Part shown: piece after piece, positions 1 through 8,476 of the stretch
Position numbering within the stretch: position 1 is the stretch's first letter
Layout of the letters: each line of letters opens with the position of its first letter
NCBI GenBank assembly: GCA_013043005.1
Contig: JABDOZ010000161.1
Location: 1-46,734, forward strand
Origin: Flavobacteriaceae bacterium
Lineage (GTDB): Bacteria > Bacteroidota > Bacteroidia > Flavobacteriales > Flavobacteriaceae
Length of the DNA: 46,734 nucleotides
Direction: 5' to 3'
The notes under the pieces: generated by a model
Databases searched by the model: none
Told to the model about the DNA's origin: nothing
Seen by the model: the letters and a program-made list of their open reading frames with translations, nothing else
Translations under genes and position numbers: made by a program

Positions 1-451
1 TGTTTCTTAATATAGGCGTAATTACCGTTGGACCCGTGACAATTATTAAAGCAGAAAATAAAAATGCTATTTCCCAACTTAAATTAAAAACATAATGTGC
101 GACCAGTCCTCCTCCAAAAAATGTAATAGCTGCTCCTAGTGTTATTAATTTTGTTATAACCGGACCAACTGTTCGAATTTCATTTCGTTTTAAGGTCAGG
201 CCTCCTTCAAATAGAATAATACTAATTGCAAGTGATACAAAATAGTAAAGCCCTTCGCCTGGGAACAATCCTTTTTCCCCATTCCAAATTGGTTCAATCC
301 ATTTAGTACCATCTTCAGATAAAAACTCTGCGGCTATAGGTCCAACAAGCAAGCCTATTAATATTAATGGTAAAATTGCTGGAATTTTAAACTTCCATGC
401 AAACCACTGTGCTAATATTCCAAGTATAATAATTCCTGCTAATTCTAACAT
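1..451 (-). CDS. CPA1/NhaP-type cation:proton antiporter, N-terminal part (cut by window edge)
   Basis: Translating the minus strand from the ATG at 451 gives an open frame of 150 codons that runs off the left edge. It starts MLELAGIIILGILAQWF and contains successive hydrophobic segments, an early IPAILPLILIGLLVGP stretch, then ISIILFEGGLTL and later ALIIVTGPTVITPILRN. The FEGG and VTGPTxxxPIL signatures are those of the CPA1 (NhaP/NHE-like) sodium/proton exchanger family of the inner membrane. The ion-binding aspartate region and any C-terminal regulatory domain lie outside the window. It is divergent from the MBL gene across about 107 bp. Family assignment is firm; ion specificity (Na+ or K+) cannot be read. 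Confidence 0.85.
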   Translation of the reverse strand, partial: MLELAGIIILGILAQWFAWKFKIPAILPLILIGLLVGPIAAEFLSEDGTKWIEPIWNGEKGLFPGEGLYYFVSLAISIILFEGGLTLKRNEIRTVGPVITKLITLGAAITFFGGGLVAHYVFNLSWEIAFLFSALIIVTGPTVITPILRN

Positions 452-520
452 TGGTCCTATTTTTGGGTTAAAATACTAATTATTATTTACTGTATCAATT
501 CATTAAATATTTCTTAAGTA

Positions 521-552
521 TTTGGCGTTTAAACTATTGTTTCATTAATTTG
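521..552 (+). promoter_or_regulatory. Bacteroidota-type promoter for the MBL hydrolase gene
   Basis: TTTG at 521-524 (the -33 position) is followed after 20 bp by TTAATTTG at 545-552, one mismatch from TAnnTTTG. If the element is centred at -7, transcription starts near 556, about 3 nt before the ATG at 559, so the mRNA would be almost leaderless. Confidence 0.55.
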
Positions 553-558
553 CACGAA

Positions 559-1419
559 ATGAACTTATTCCCTATTAATGCCGGTAATTTTAAGCTTGAT
601 GGCGGTGCTATGTTTGGTGTAGTGCCTAAGTCATTATGGCAAAAAACAAATCCCGCAGACTCCAACAACATGATTGATCTTATAGCTCGCTGTTTGCTGA
701 TTGAGGATGGAAATAGATTAATATTGATAGATACCGGAATGGGGAATAAACAAAGTGAAAAGTTTTTTGGTTATTATCACCTCTGGGGTGATGATACTAT
801 AGAAAGATCATTGAAACAAGTTGGTTTTCATAAAGATGATATAACTGATGTGTTTATGACTCATCTTCATTTTGACCACTGTGGAGGTAGTATTCAATGG
901 AATAAGGACAAGACAGGTTATGAACCTGCATTTAGAAATGCCGCATACTGGAGTAACAAAGATCATTGGAAGTGGGCAACAGAACCCAATAAACGCGAAA
1001 AGGCTTCGTTCTTAAAGGAGAATATTCTGCCCATGGAAGAATTTGGCAGATTAAAGTTTACTTCAATTCCTAAAACAAACCTGCTTGAAAACAGCGAATT
1101 AGGATTTGATATCTTTTTTGCAAATGGTCATACTGATAAACAAATGATTCCACTTATCAAATATAAAGAAAAGACCATTGCTTTTATGGCCGACTTGTTG
1201 CCGACCACTGGTCATATTCCACTCCCTTTTGTGATGGGCTATGACACAAGACCGCTTTTAACTTTGGATGAAAAAGAAATATTCCTAAACACTGCTGCTG
1301 ATGATAATTATTATTTATTCTTAGAGCACGATGCTCATAACGAAATAATAACCGTTCAGCATACTGAAAAAGGAGTGCGTTTAAAAGATGTATATAAATC
1401 GAAAGAAATTTTTAACTAA
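559..1419 (+). CDS. MBL-fold metallo-hydrolase (lactonase-like)
   Basis: Soluble metallo-beta-lactamase-fold hydrolase of about 286 aa. The binuclear zinc motif THLHFDHCGG (HxHxDH), a later histidine in FANGHTDKQ, the bridging aspartate in FMADLLPTTGH and a final histidine in LEHDAHNE are all present, so it should be active. Length and layout resemble the branch that includes N-acyl-homoserine lactonases and related esterases, but the substrate cannot be read from sequence. I chose the ATG at 559 over a TTG nine bases upstream, because the promoter -7 element ends at 552. The next gene, an S8 protease lipoprotein, starts 11 bp downstream on the same strand, so the two are probably co-transcribed. 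Confidence 0.85.
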   Translation: MNLFPINAGNFKLDGGAMFGVVPKSLWQKTNPADSNNMIDLIARCLLIEDGNRLILIDTGMGNKQSEKFFGYYHLWGDDTIERSLKQVGFHKDDITDVFMTHLHFDHCGGSIQWNKDKTGYEPAFRNAAYWSNKDHWKWATEPNKREKASFLKENILPMEEFGRLKFTSIPKTNLLENSELGFDIFFANGHTDKQMIPLIKYKEKTIAFMADLLPTTGHIPLPFVMGYDTRPLLTLDEKEIFLNTAADDNYYLFLEHDAHNEIITVQHTEKGVRLKDVYKSKEIFN

Positions 1420-1430
1420 AACTAAAAAAA

Positions 1431-3023
1431 ATGAGATTATTAAAACCATTGTTTATTACTGCATTATTTGTTGCATTACTAACCAATTGTGGAAGTGCCC
1501 CAATAATAAGCACGCCAATTGAAAATATTGATAATACACCGCTTAAAGAAAGCGAGTTAACAGAAAACGAACAGAAAACCTGGGGACATTTAGATTTGGT
1601 AAATGATACCATCCCAGGAATGAGTGTTGACAAAGCGTACAATGAGCTGCTTGAGGGCAGAAAAGGAAAAACTGTTATTGTTGCGGTAATTGATTCTGGT
1701 ATAGATATAGAGCATGAGGACTTAGATGGTGTTATTTGGACTAACCTAAAAGAAAAACCAAACAATGGAAAAGATGATGATAAAAACGGTTATGTAGATG
1801 ATATTCATGGCTGGAATTTTTTGGGTGATGCTTATAATGAGCAGTTGGAAATGACAAGAATCTTAGCTGAAAATGATTCAAGTAATCCTGATTTCATGAG
1901 GGCTAAAGAAGATTATGAAAAAGAATATGGGCAAACTCTTCAAGTAAAACAAAATATTGAAGGACTGATGCAACAGATTCCTCCGGCTCAAGAACTAATT
2001 AGAAAACACTTGGGAAAAGAAGACTATGTAAAAGAGGATGTAATAAAAATACAAACTGAAGATCAGGGATTACTTCAGGCTAAGAATATTCAGCTGTTTT
2101 TATATCAGCAAGATCTCACTTACGAGAAGGTCAAGGAAGCTGCGGAACAATACACTGAGATATTAAACTACCATCTGTCTAAAGATTTTAAAGGCAGGAA
2201 AACCAATGACAATATAAATGATCTTACTGATATTGGTTATGGAAATAATAATGTATTGCCTGTCAAGAAATCTGAGAGTCACGGAACTCATGTAGCTGGA
2301 ATTATAGCTGCTGAACGAAATAATGGTAAAGGAATGAAAGGGGTTGCAGATAATGTAAAGATTATGACATTAAGAGTTGTTCCTAATGGGGATGAATATG
2401 ACAAGGATGTTGCCTTGTCTATACGCTATGCTGTTGATAATGGGGCCAAAGTAATTAATGGAAGTTTTGGAAAAGATTTTTCTCCTCACAGTAAATGGGT
2501 AAGAGATGCCATTGCTTACGCTGGTGAAAAAGATGTCGTTTTTGTTCACGCGGCAGGCAATGACAGTAAAAATATTGATAAGGAGCCTAATTATCCGAAT
2601 GATAATATAAATAATGGGCCTGAGGTGTCCAATTCATATATAACTGTAGGAGCCTTAGCGCCAAAATATGGGTCTGATATGGTGGCAAGATTCTCAAATT
2701 ATGGAAAAAACAATGTGGATGTCTTTGCTCCAGGGGCTAGAATATATTCTACTACTCCTGAAAATGAATATGACACTAAAGGAGGTACGTCTATGGCGGC
2801 TCCTGCAGTAGCGGGGATAGCAGCATTAATTCGTTCCTACTATCCAAAATTATCCGCTGCACAAGTGAAAGAAGTTATTTTAAATTCCGGCCTACCTATT
2901 AAGTCAAAAGTGGTTGTGGCAGGAAAACCTGAAGATGTACGTACGTTTAATGAAATCTGTAAATCAGGTAAAATTGCTAACGCTTATAATGCTTTAGTTA
3001 TGGCATCACAAATGTCGAGGTAG
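1431..3023 (+). CDS. S8 (subtilisin-family) serine protease, lipoprotein
   Basis: Secreted subtilase of 530 aa. The N-terminus is a lipoprotein signal ending in the lipobox LTNC, so it is probably anchored to the outer or inner membrane facing the periplasm or the surface. The catalytic triad is complete: Asp in VAVIDSGIDIEHEDL (about residue 87), His in SHGTHVAGIIAA (about 284) and Ser in GGTSMAAPAVAG (about 453). Between Asp and His there is an insert of roughly 130 residues, rich in charged residues and predicted helical, which is longer than in classical subtilisins. It lies 11 bp after the MBL gene and 9 bp before an M1 aminopeptidase lipoprotein, suggesting an operon for extracytoplasmic protein breakdown. 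No T9SS C-terminal domain is visible. Confidence 0.93.
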   Translation: MRLLKPLFITALFVALLTNCGSAPIISTPIENIDNTPLKESELTENEQKTWGHLDLVNDTIPGMSVDKAYNELLEGRKGKTVIVAVIDSGIDIEHEDLDGVIWTNLKEKPNNGKDDDKNGYVDDIHGWNFLGDAYNEQLEMTRILAENDSSNPDFMRAKEDYEKEYGQTLQVKQNIEGLMQQIPPAQELIRKHLGKEDYVKEDVIKIQTEDQGLLQAKNIQLFLYQQDLTYEKVKEAAEQYTEILNYHLSKDFKGRKTNDNINDLTDIGYGNNNVLPVKKSESHGTHVAGIIAAERNNGKGMKGVADNVKIMTLRVVPNGDEYDKDVALSIRYAVDNGAKVINGSFGKDFSPHSKWVRDAIAYAGEKDVVFVHAAGNDSKNIDKEPNYPNDNINNGPEVSNSYITVGALAPKYGSDMVARFSNYGKNNVDVFAPGARIYSTTPENEYDTKGGTSMAAPAVAGIAALIRSYYPKLSAAQVKEVILNSGLPIKSKVVVAGKPEDVRTFNEICKSGKIANAYNALVMASQMSR

Positions 3024-3032
3024 TAGAACTCT

Positions 3033-4883
3033 ATGAACAGGATTTATTTTCTTCTTTTTGTCTTTAGTTTTCTATTTATCTCTTGTAAAAGCTCACTAAA
3101 TGGAAGCTCTGGTGCTTTTCATACTTTTGATCGATATTATTGGCAGCAACATGTTGATTATAAGATGAATATCGATATGGATGTTAGCACTTTTAAGTAT
3201 AAAGGGGAACAAGAATTGATCTATACAAATAACTCGCCAGACACCTTAAATCGGGTTTTTTATCACTTATTCTTCAATGCGTTTCAACCAGGCAGTGAAA
3301 TGGATGTTAGATCACTAACTATTTCAGATCCTGACCCCAGAGTTCGTGATAGGATTAGCAAACTAAAACCAGATGAAATTGGTTATATAAATGTGTCATC
3401 GCTAAAACAAAATGGCCAAAAGCTTAAATTCGAAACTGCTGGAACCATACTAGAGGTGGATTTAAACAAACCCATAAGACCGGGAGAGCAGGTGAAATTT
3501 GATATGCGTTTTAATGGCCAGGTACCGCTTCAAATTCGGCGCGCAGGAAGAAACAACAGAGAGAATGTGGCTTTATCCATGGCGCAGTGGTATCCTAAAA
3601 TGGCAGAATACGATTTTGAGGGCTGGCACGCAGATCCTTACATAGGCAGAGAATTTTATGGCGTTTGGGGTGATTTTGATGTGAAAATAACTATAGATAA
3701 GGATTATGTGCTTGGTGGTACAGGGTATTTGCAAAACCCGAATGAAATAGGGCATGGTTATGAAGCCGAACCAATAAATACAACCAAACCAAACAAGCTT
3801 ACATGGCATTTTAAAGCGCCAAATGTTCATGATTTTACCTGGGCTGCAGATCCAGATTATATTCATGACACTTTGCAGGTTCCTGATGGTCCATTATTGC
3901 ATTTTCTTTATAAAAACAATCCGAAATTCGTTGAAAACTGGAAAAAAATGCAGCCAAAAGTAGTAGAATTGATGGAATACTTCAGTGATGAAATTGGTGC
4001 ATATCCTTATAAACAATATTCAGTGATTCAGGCCGGTGATGGTGGCATGGAATATGGGATGTGTACTTTTATTACCGGAAACCGAAGTTATGGCAGTTTA
4101 GTTGGGGTTACAGCTCATGAATTAGCTCATTCCTGGTTTCAGTTTTTGTTGGCTTCTAATGAATCTAAACATGAATGGATGGACGAGGGATTCACCAGCT
4201 TTTATAGTGATCTTGCTATGAATGAAATAATGGATTATAATAAAGAAAATCCTTCCTTAGGGGCTTATAACAGCTATATTTATTTAGCTACTTCCGGTAA
4301 TGAGCAGCCGCAAACTACTCATTCTGACAGATATGAATACAATCGTGTTTTTGGTATATCTGCATATAGTAAAGGGCAGGTTTTTTTAGCTCAATTAGGA
4401 TACATATTAGGAGAAGCAAACCTTAAAAAAACGATTAAAAAGTATTATAAAGATTTTGCATTCAAGCACCCAAGGCCGATAGATATTATCAGGTCTGCAG
4501 AAAAGGTTTCTGGATTAGAATTAGATTGGTATTTAACGGATTGGACTCAAACAATAAATACTATAGACTACGGAATAAAATCTATTAAAGACGACAGTGA
4601 GGGGGTTACTACAATAGAGTTAGAGCGTATTGGCTTAATGCCTATGCCTATTGATTTGGAAGTAACATATACTGATGGTACAAAGGAATTGTATTATATT
4701 CCTCTGCAGATGATGCGCGGAGAAAAACCTGAAGAATCTCCAAGGATTTTATTAAAAGACTGGGCCTGGGCTTATCCAACATATCGATTAAAAATAAATA
4801 AGCCTAAATCTAAAATATTATCGGTAACTATAGATCCCAAAGAATTAATGGCCGACATTAACATAGAAAACAACACGTATTAG
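3033..4883 (+). CDS. M1-family metallopeptidase (aminopeptidase), lipoprotein
   Basis: Zinc aminopeptidase of 616 aa with a lipoprotein signal (lipobox FISC). The zinc site HELAHSW (about residue 361) is followed by the third ligand Glu in WMDEGF at the standard HExxH-18-E spacing. GGMEYG about 25 residues upstream corresponds to the GxMEN exopeptidase motif that binds the substrate amino terminus. The N-terminal beta domain is present and the C-terminal part is shorter than in four-domain E. coli PepN, as in many Bacteroidota M1 lipoproteins. It is the last gene of the MBL-S8-M1 run and faces the AstE-like gene across 33 bp, in which no clear terminator hairpin is visible. Confidence 0.92.
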   Translation: MNRIYFLLFVFSFLFISCKSSLNGSSGAFHTFDRYYWQQHVDYKMNIDMDVSTFKYKGEQELIYTNNSPDTLNRVFYHLFFNAFQPGSEMDVRSLTISDPDPRVRDRISKLKPDEIGYINVSSLKQNGQKLKFETAGTILEVDLNKPIRPGEQVKFDMRFNGQVPLQIRRAGRNNRENVALSMAQWYPKMAEYDFEGWHADPYIGREFYGVWGDFDVKITIDKDYVLGGTGYLQNPNEIGHGYEAEPINTTKPNKLTWHFKAPNVHDFTWAADPDYIHDTLQVPDGPLLHFLYKNNPKFVENWKKMQPKVVELMEYFSDEIGAYPYKQYSVIQAGDGGMEYGMCTFITGNRSYGSLVGVTAHELAHSWFQFLLASNESKHEWMDEGFTSFYSDLAMNEIMDYNKENPSLGAYNSYIYLATSGNEQPQTTHSDRYEYNRVFGISAYSKGQVFLAQLGYILGEANLKKTIKKYYKDFAFKHPRPIDIIRSAEKVSGLELDWYLTDWTQTINTIDYGIKSIKDDSEGVTTIELERIGLMPMPIDLEVTYTDGTKELYYIPLQMMRGEKPEESPRILLKDWAWAYPTYRLKINKPKSKILSVTIDPKELMADINIENNTY

Positions 4884-4916
4884 TATTAGTTGTGTGCTCT
4901 TAGTTCAAAACATTAT

Positions 4917-6131
4917 TTAATAAGGTGAGTTAAACCAAGATTCTTTTTTATAAAGATCTGTTCTGGCATTTCTGGCTCTGTTATAAAGCTTAAGGTGGGT
5001 TTCATCTACTTGCTTGCTTCTAAAACCAAATAAATGGAATACTTGCTTGGCAAAAAACCTGGCAACTTTCAGATCGACTTTTAATACATGCTTCCTTTTG
5101 TTTTCCCAGTGTATTCCAGGGAATAGAACTAATAAATTATCTGCCTTGGCCCTTCTTAAAATAGCAGAGAGCCTAAGAAATATTGGTTTTACTTTTCGAA
5201 CAATAAAAAAACCATCTTCTCCAATGTCTTGATATAACGGCATAAATAATATTCCCTTTTTTTTAGACCTAATTTCTTCATCATTGTTATTAGCAAGTAA
5301 AACTCCTTTTTTTATTGGTTGAAAACTCTTGAAGCCATTGAGCATTTTAAAATTATCGTTTTCTTTTATTCTGTGTAAGTGAACGACTTCATATATTTCT
5401 GAATGATTATTAGTTGCGTCAGCTATTTTATTGTAATGCTTATCAAAGTCTAAAATGCCTTCCTTTTTTAAAATCCTGGAAAAAACTAAAGCTAAATACA
5501 GAAAAGAGGCGTGGTAATTGATTGAGTTTAATTCATCGTGCTGACCTGATTCAAACCCAATAGAAACATACCCAAGCTGATTAATATAGGTCAATAGTGG
5601 TCCGTTTAAAAACTCTTCTATGCCTAATACAATTGGAACTGGAAACAGTTTAGAAAAACGTCTATTAATTAGTGCGTCACTTATTGTAACAAATGGCAAG
5701 GTTTTGCTAGATGTGGTGTGAAGGTCTATGAAATAAAAGGGGCCGGGGTTTAAAGAGATTATTTCATTTAAAAGGTCAAAAATTTCAGATTGCTCATTTT
5801 CCTCGGTATTTAATTCTTTTTTTCTGATAAGTTTTTCCAGATTTTCGAAAGTCCAGATCCTGTTCAAATCCTCATCAATAAATCTCTTATTTAATTCAAG
5901 GGCTTTTAAATTTCCTGATATTCCATATACAGATCCATTTAACTCACAATCCTCAATGCTTTTAAATACTTCCTGAATAGCAAATATTCCCGAGTTTTCA
6001 TTTCCGTGAATTCCGGCAAATATAACAACGGTAATTCCTTTTCTGTCCTCGCGTTTGCTAATTACTCTGCTTATAATAGTTGGTTTTTCCAGTGCCTTAC
6101 TATGGACTTCTGTCATATTATTAAATGTCAT
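4917..6131 (-). CDS. AstE/ASPA-type M14 deacylase (succinylglutamate desuccinylase/aspartoacylase family)
   Basis: Zinc-dependent N-acyl amino-acid hydrolase family, 404 aa. Visible motifs are the zinc pair in FAGIHGNENSG (HxxE), the substrate-binding DLNR in IDEDLNRIW, the third zinc ligand in FIDLHTTSS and the likely catalytic Glu in GFESGQHDE. The last 150 or so residues are an extra basic domain not seen in short AstE proteins. The start ATG lies inside the end of the upstream ligase gene (11 bp overlap), so translation is probably coupled; a second Met five codons in is an alternative start. Being paired with a GCS2 ligase suggests that it acts on the same amide product or precursor, but the substrate is unknown. 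It need not be a true desuccinylase, as no arginine catabolic genes are nearby. Confidence 0.85.
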   Translation of the reverse strand: MTFNNMTEVHSKALEKPTIISRVISKREDRKGITVVIFAGIHGNENSGIFAIQEVFKSIEDCELNGSVYGISGNLKALELNKRFIDEDLNRIWTFENLEKLIRKKELNTEENEQSEIFDLLNEIISLNPGPFYFIDLHTTSSKTLPFVTISDALINRRFSKLFPVPIVLGIEEFLNGPLLTYINQLGYVSIGFESGQHDELNSINYHASFLYLALVFSRILKKEGILDFDKHYNKIADATNNHSEIYEVVHLHRIKENDNFKMLNGFKSFQPIKKGVLLANNNDEEIRSKKKGILFMPLYQDIGEDGFFIVRKVKPIFLRLSAILRRAKADNLLVLFPGIHWENKRKHVLKVDLKVARFFAKQVFHLFGFRSKQVDETHLKLYNRARNARTDLYKKESWFNSPY

Positions 6132-7971
6132 TTGAAGTAATTATACCGATTAGTTGTCCTTTTTTTACAACCGGAATTCCATTAATTTTATTTTTTTTCA
6201 TTATTTCTTTTGCCTCATTTAGGCTTTTATTCTGAGAAATTGTAATAACATCTTTAATCATTATGCTTTTAACTGATGTGGTGATCATTTCTTTATCATC
6301 TAGAAAACCTTTAATATCTCTCCACGTTAATAAACCAATAAGTTTTTTGTTTTTATTTATGACAGGTACATGGTGAATGTTTCGCCATAACATGATATTT
6401 ATAACTAACTCTAAACTATCGTTAACCCCTACGGTAAAAGTATCTCGACTCATTTTGTGACGAACATTTTTATTTTCTTCTTTTAGTACCTGAATATTTT
6501 GATTTGTTGTGCTCCAGTTTGATACGGGTTCATCCTTAACTTGTTTCTTATAGATATTTGAAGTCAATATTTGAGAAGCTTCAAAAGGTTTGTTCTTTTT
6601 TAGCAGATTTCTATAGCATTTGATCATCCATTGGGATCCATTATTTGATTTTATTCTATTTTCAATAATCCCTAAATAATACTGAGCGTCTTTTTCATTT
6701 ACCCCGGCTTTTAATAATCCGTTAAATGCCATTGGAAGCAATTCATTAAAAATCAATTTATGGCTTGAAATTAGCTCGCCATCCCAAAAGAATTGTGTTG
6801 TCATACCGTATCGAGCTGCTTTGAAAAAGTTTAAATTAACATCCCTAAAATCCATCATTTCATGAATATTCTTATACTTTTCCGTTTTGCCCATCATTAC
6901 CCCTACCCAAAACACCATATTTGCTATTTCGTCAACAACTGTCGGACCAGAAGGAATATATCTGTTTTCAATTCTTAAATGGGGTTTCCCTTGTCCAACT
7001 CCATAACATACTCTATTCCATCTGTAAACAGTGCCATTGTGTAAGCTTAAGGCTAGTAATTTAGGGATCTCTCCTTTTTCAAGCATTTCAACACTGTCTT
7101 TTATGTATTCAGATGTTACAAGGCTTCTGAATCTGGATACGTTTTCTTTAAAAATATTAGATATACAACCTTCCTCCCATTTGCTTCCAAAACTGACCCT
7201 GGATTGTTTTTCGTTTAATAGAAATGAATTCGCTCTTGTATCGACACTTTGGGTAAATAATGAGATTCTTGTTTCGCTCCATAACTCCTTACCGAATAAT
7301 AATGGTGAATTTGTACATGCTGCTAAAATTGGACCTGAAATTGCTTGTGCCCAATTATATTTTTCGATAAACTCATCCGGATTTATCTGTAAATGCATTT
7401 GAAAACTTGTATTACAGCCTTCCAGCATAACAGAATCATGTAAAAAATTTAATTCATCAACACCTTTGATGTGAATATCAAATTCTTGTTTTCTTGACTC
7501 TACCAAAGCTTCATTCAGAACATAATAACGTTGATTAGGCGTCATATTTTTTATTGACATATGCTCTAAAGTGAGTGTTGGCAGTATACCTGTCAATAGA
7601 ATTTTTGTGTTCCGGGATTTAGTTGCTTTCCTTGCTTTATTTAGTAAAGTATTTAAGTTTTTATGAAGGGTTGAGAAACAGTCTCCTTTTAGCTCTAATG
7701 GGTCTAAATTTACTTCAAGATTAAAGTTTCCTATTTCCGTTGTAAAATGATCGTCCTTTAAGTCTTTTAACACATCTAAAGCAATTCCATTTGGCATAAA
7801 CTCATCATCTACCAGACAAAATTCCTGTTCAGCTCCAATACGTATTGGTGACTTTTCGAACATGTCCTCTTCAATCATTAGTTCTAAAGCCTTAATGTCT
7901 TTTAGCAACTGATGTATATAGCCCGCCTTTTCTTTAGGGGTAGTGAGTCTTGTAACTTTTAAAATTCCCAT
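6121..7971 (-). CDS. GCS2-type carboxylate-amine ligase fused to two CBS domains
   Basis: About 616 aa. Residues 25-430 or so look like the glutamate-cysteine ligase type 2 (GCS2) fold: IRIGAEQEFCLVDDEF, then TEIGNFNLEVNLDP, are the acidic metal/ATP-binding segments, and ENRYIPSGPTVVDE is a later conserved block. The C-terminal 120 residues are a CBS pair (VPVINKNKKLIGLLTWRDI and IPVVKKGQLIGIITSNDI), which normally binds an adenine nucleotide and regulates the linked enzyme. Expected chemistry is ATP-dependent amide bond formation on the side-chain carboxylate of a glutamate-like substrate; the amine acceptor is unknown. I prefer the ATG at 7971 (MGILKVTRL) over a TTG at 7995. It overlaps the AstE-like gene. 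It is divergent from rnpA across about 130 bp. Confidence 0.85.
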   Translation of the reverse strand: MGILKVTRLTTPKEKAGYIHQLLKDIKALELMIEEDMFEKSPIRIGAEQEFCLVDDEFMPNGIALDVLKDLKDDHFTTEIGNFNLEVNLDPLELKGDCFSTLHKNLNTLLNKARKATKSRNTKILLTGILPTLTLEHMSIKNMTPNQRYYVLNEALVESRKQEFDIHIKGVDELNFLHDSVMLEGCNTSFQMHLQINPDEFIEKYNWAQAISGPILAACTNSPLLFGKELWSETRISLFTQSVDTRANSFLLNEKQSRVSFGSKWEEGCISNIFKENVSRFRSLVTSEYIKDSVEMLEKGEIPKLLALSLHNGTVYRWNRVCYGVGQGKPHLRIENRYIPSGPTVVDEIANMVFWVGVMMGKTEKYKNIHEMMDFRDVNLNFFKAARYGMTTQFFWDGELISSHKLIFNELLPMAFNGLLKAGVNEKDAQYYLGIIENRIKSNNGSQWMIKCYRNLLKKNKPFEASQILTSNIYKKQVKDEPVSNWSTTNQNIQVLKEENKNVRHKMSRDTFTVGVNDSLELVINIMLWRNIHHVPVINKNKKLIGLLTWRDIKGFLDDKEMITTSVKSIMIKDVITISQNKSLNEAKEIMKKNKINGIPVVKKGQLIGIITSNDI

Positions 7972-8077
7972 GTTCGAGCAATCTAATTGAAACAATTCGT
8001 TAAATTAATTTAAATATATTTTACAAAATATGACTTATATCACTCAACTTTATTTGTATTGTTAATCTTGTTAAGGT

Positions 8078-8085
8078 TATTTTTG
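8078..8085 (+). promoter_or_regulatory. -7 element of the rnpA-S41 protease promoter
   Basis: TATTTTTG matches TAnnTTTG exactly; a TTTG lies about 21 bp upstream at the -33 position. The predicted start near 8089 leaves about 11 nt before the GTG start of rnpA. Confidence 0.55.
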
Positions 8086-8099
8086 TATTCTTATTAATT

Positions 8100-8465
8100 G
8101 TGAGTCCGCTAATTTTAAATATGCAAAAGTTAAAAAGCCAGAAGCTAATCGATAGAATATTCAGGGAAGGAAGATCTTTATCAGTATTTCCATTAAAAAT
8201 GATATTTCTTGAGGCCGGAGATATTAATCAGGTGGGTGTTTCTGTGAGTAAAAAAAAATTTAAACGTGCTGTTGACAGGAATAGAATTAAACGACTAATT
8301 AGAGAGACGAACAGACTTAATAAAAAAATGTTAATTGATAACAATGTCAGTGGTTATGCGTTTATGATTCTGTATATTGGAGATGATGTTCCAGATTATA
8401 AGCTGCTCAATATTAAAACAAAAGAACTATTTACTAAATTTTTAACTGGTTTGGCTTTCTTGTAA
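8100..8465 (+). CDS. rnpA: Ribonuclease P protein component
   Basis: Small basic RNA-binding protein of 121 aa, the protein subunit of RNase P that matures tRNA 5' ends. The signature KFKRAVDRNRIKRLIRETNR (about residues 53-72) is the RNR motif that contacts the catalytic RNA, and VGVSVSKKKFKRA precedes it, as in the family. The frame opens with GTG at 8100; an ATG seven codons later (8121) is an alternative, but the usual spacing of six to nine residues before the conserved LKSxKLI block favours the GTG. It is not linked to rpmH here; it is followed after 11 bp by an S41 protease, an arrangement typical of Flavobacteriaceae. Confidence 0.93.
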   Translation: MSPLILNMQKLKSQKLIDRIFREGRSLSVFPLKMIFLEAGDINQVGVSVSKKKFKRAVDRNRIKRLIRETNRLNKKMLIDNNVSGYAFMILYIGDDVPDYKLLNIKTKELFTKFLTGLAFL

Positions 8466-8476
8466 AATAATTATAA

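Noticed and set aside
1412-1765. Minus-strand 117-codon frame opposite the start of the S8 protease gene
   Set aside because: Ser/Phe/Leu-rich translation typical of an antisense shadow, and the plus-strand frame is a clear protease.
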